32,262 nucleotides of DNA, taken from positions 1-32,262 of the forward strand of contig JAQUOC010000003.1 in assembly GCA_028717305.1 (NCBI GenBank). Direction: 5' to 3'. Numbering within the stretch: position 1 is the stretch's first letter; every line of letters begins with the position of its first letter. Under the pieces are notes generated by a model, which did no database searches, had not been told where the DNA came from, and saw nothing but the letters and a program-made list of their open reading frames with translations. Source of the stretch: Dehalococcoidales bacterium (lineage in GTDB: Bacteria > Chloroflexota > Dehalococcoidia > Dehalococcoidales > UBA5760). Made by a program: the position numbers and the translations under genes. This document shows, piece after piece, positions 31,501 through 32,262 of this stretch.

Positions 31501-32262
31501 GAGCCACTGTTCCAGGAGACGCTCAGGGAGGCCGGGCTAAATAAACACCTCTTTGAAATGACAAATATTCGGGACCAGTGCTCCTGGGTTCATATGCGCC
31601 AGCCGGATAAGGCTACCGCTAAGGCCAAGGACTTGATAAGAATGTCGGTAGCCAAGGCACGGCTGATCGAGCCGTTGAAGCAGATACCGGTTGGAGTACA
31701 TCACGCTGCTTTGATCATTGGCGGCGGCATTTCAGGTATGGTTAGTGCCCTGAATCTGGCCGGGCAGGGATTTGAGGTCCACCTGGTGGAAAGAACCTCC
31801 CATCTCGGTGGCATCGCCAACAGGATACACCACACCCTTGAAGGCCTGGATGTCCAGACTTATCTCGGAGACCTCATCAATAAGGTCTCCAGTGAGCCGT
31901 TAATAAACATCTATAAAGAGGCTGATATCCTGGAAGTCAGCGGCTACGTAGGTAACTTCACCACTAAACTGCTGCTAAGCTCTGAGAAGGAATCCCGGGA
32001 GATAAATCACGGGGTTGCCATAATCACGAGCGGGGCTGAAGTCTATCGACCCGATGAGTACCTCTATGGTAAAGACTCCAGGGTATTTACCATACTGGAG
32101 CTGGAGGAGGAGATTGCCCGGGGTAATCCCCGGGTGTGTCTAAGTAAAAATGTGGTAATTATCCAGTGTGTGGGCTCCAGAGAAAAAGAAAGACCCTATT
32201 GCAGCCGAATTTGCTGTAGCGAATCAATAAAGTGTGCCCTCAAACTGAAGGAGATAAATCCC
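28507..32262 (+). CDS. HdrA-GltD-HdrA fusion flavoprotein (3' end outside window)
   Basis: An open frame of 1252 codons that runs off the window. Module 1 is HdrA-like: FAD loop VVGGGVAGIQASLDL (19-33), Cys65/68/77 in NDCAMCILSPKLVECG and a [4Fe-4S] set Cys117/120/123/127. It is interrupted by a GltD-like module at about 165-570, with Cys167/171/210/214/218, FAD loop GSGPAG (259-264) and NAD(P) loop GGGNVAID (390-397). A cluster motif follows at Cys632/635/638/642, then HdrA features CVGSR and YCSSVCC. Module 2 starts near 927 (IGVFICYCG) with SCTPRTHEP, a third FAD loop GGGISG (1072-1077) and a second CVGSR/YCSRICC. Likely role: electron transfer or bifurcation between NAD(P)H, ferredoxin and a thiol/disulfide partner, possibly DsrC. 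The ribosome site is weak. Confidence 0.9.
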   Translation, partial: MEGLATKNVIMQKVGGVLVVGGGVAGIQASLDLAESGYRVYLLEKSPAIGGTMSQLDKTFPSNDCAMCILSPKLVECGRHLNIDVITNAELKEVSGEAGRFRAVIEKKPRYIDIDRCTGCGECTSVCPVELPNLFDEGLSQRKAVFRPFAQAYPSAFTIDKKERPPCVTACPAHVNVQGYIALISQGKYKEALDLIKENLPLAGVLGRVCPRPCEAECKRGTVDEPLAIAALKRFVADRAGDELPPDVKTKDDKVAIIGSGPAGLTAAYYLAKEGYQVTVFEALPVAGGMLYVGIPEYRLPKGMLEEEIEGIKKLGVAIRTNTPVGKKLSLADLTEQGYKAVFIAAGAHKSQRLGIPGEESEGVIDGVTFLRNVNLGERIQPKGRVAIIGGGNVAIDAARSVLRLRADQVSILYRRSRAEMPASDEEIESALAEGVDIQHLVAPVEILSQSGTVVGLRCIRMELGPPDASGRCSPMPISGSEFNIDADIVIPAIGQIPDLSFIDDSGLEVNKRGIIVADPLTLATSRPGIFAGGDVQTGPGLAIEAVAAGKRAAISIDRYLRGEDIEAGRTAEETKPATMTELPPKVERKPRVKMPVLNMERRCGGFDEVELGFTEEMAIQEARRCLNCGVCSECMQCVASCEAEAINHLMKTESLEIEVGSVILCPGFDKFEAGVFSNYGYGIFPNVITSMEFERILSASGPFKGQLLRPSDREAPQRIAWLQCVGSRDINIAQNSYCSSVCCTYAIKEAVVAKEHSSVHLETSIFFMDIRTYGKDFERYYERAKEEHGVRFIRSRIHSIRQDDDGGLLIRYASEAGGIEEEKFDLVVLSVGLKPPSAAKDLSERLGLGLNQYGFCQVGEFSPVATSKPGIFAAGAFTGPRDIPETVVEASAAASDVSCLLSTVRHTLTMEKQYPPERDVTGEKPRIGVFICYCGINIGGVVNVPEIKEYARSLPNVVFSDDNLFTCSQDTQQRIKEKIREYNLNRVVVASCTPRTHEPLFQETLREAGLNKHLFEMTNIRDQCSWVHMRQPDKATAKAKDLIRMSVAKARLIEPLKQIPVGVHHAALIIGGGISGMVSALNLAGQGFEVHLVERTSHLGGIANRIHHTLEGLDVQTYLGDLINKVSSEPLINIYKEADILEVSGYVGNFTTKLLLSSEKESREINHGVAIITSGAEVYRPDEYLYGKDSRVFTILELEEEIARGNPRVCLSKNVVIIQCVGSREKERPYCSRICCSESIKCALKLKEINP

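Noticed and set aside
1..32262. CRISPR array, transposase, integrase or phage genes
   Set aside because: No regularly spaced direct repeats and no protein with such motifs were found on either strand.
28507..32262. Sequencing frameshift joining separate hdrA and gltD genes
   Set aside because: The reading frame is continuous over 1252 codons with no stop, and motifs stay in register at each module border.

Overview
This is bacterial DNA of medium GC, with Shine-Dalgarno sites, lipobox lipoproteins, TRAP and ABC importers and a tRNA cluster. The gene mix suggests an uncultured anaerobe, possibly Chloroflexota/Dehalococcoidia. It combines a glycogen/trehalose cluster with a DUF3536 GH57 protein, a COG1900 homocysteine-synthesis protein, selenium-dependent molybdenum hydroxylase accessory genes, two DUF364 proteins, DsrC and a giant HdrA-like flavoprotein. 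The taxonomic call is an inference from gene content; no rRNA or marker protein is present.

Region 1 (1-10772) is storage-glucan metabolism. The 3' end of a glycogen phosphorylase (+) converges on a four-gene minus-strand operon: treS-maltokinase fusion, malQ, glgB and a GH57/DUF3536 protein. A good sigma-70-like promoter lies at 10806-10834. Together these enzymes can build, branch, debranch and phosphorolyse alpha-glucan and exchange it with trehalose/maltose. No glgE is visible.

Region 2 (10895-12809) holds an apparently leaderless COG1900 gene, then tRNA-Trp(CCA), Leu(GAG), Gly(GCC) and Cys(GCA). A 19-base relic of a second tRNA-Leu follows, with a gene-free scar after it.

Region 3 (12810-20332, minus) is a tight eight-gene operon: lipoprotein binding protein, permease and ATPase of an ABC importer, two DUF364 proteins, YqeB, YqeC and XdhC. 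A MocA-like cytidylyltransferase lies just upstream. This looks like metal/oxyanion uptake plus maturation of a selenium-dependent molybdenum hydroxylase, whose catalytic subunits are not in the window. A leader of about 240 nt with a foldable element and a 37-codon ORF precedes the binding-protein gene.

Region 4 (20501-25741, minus) is a TRAP importer (DctP, DctQ, DctM) followed by a D-cysteine desulfhydrase/ACC deaminase-like PLP enzyme and an ornithine cyclodeaminase-family enzyme. It is probably an uptake and catabolism cassette for an amino-acid-like or organosulfur compound.

Region 5 (25742-32262) starts with about 1 kb of AT-rich gene-free sequence. Three plus-strand genes follow: a cysteine desulfurase-like enzyme, a DsrC with both redox cysteines, and an HdrA-GltD-HdrA fusion of at least 1252 residues that runs off the window. 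This suggests protein-bound sulfur transfer to DsrC coupled to flavin-based electron transfer, and it is the most interesting part of the window.
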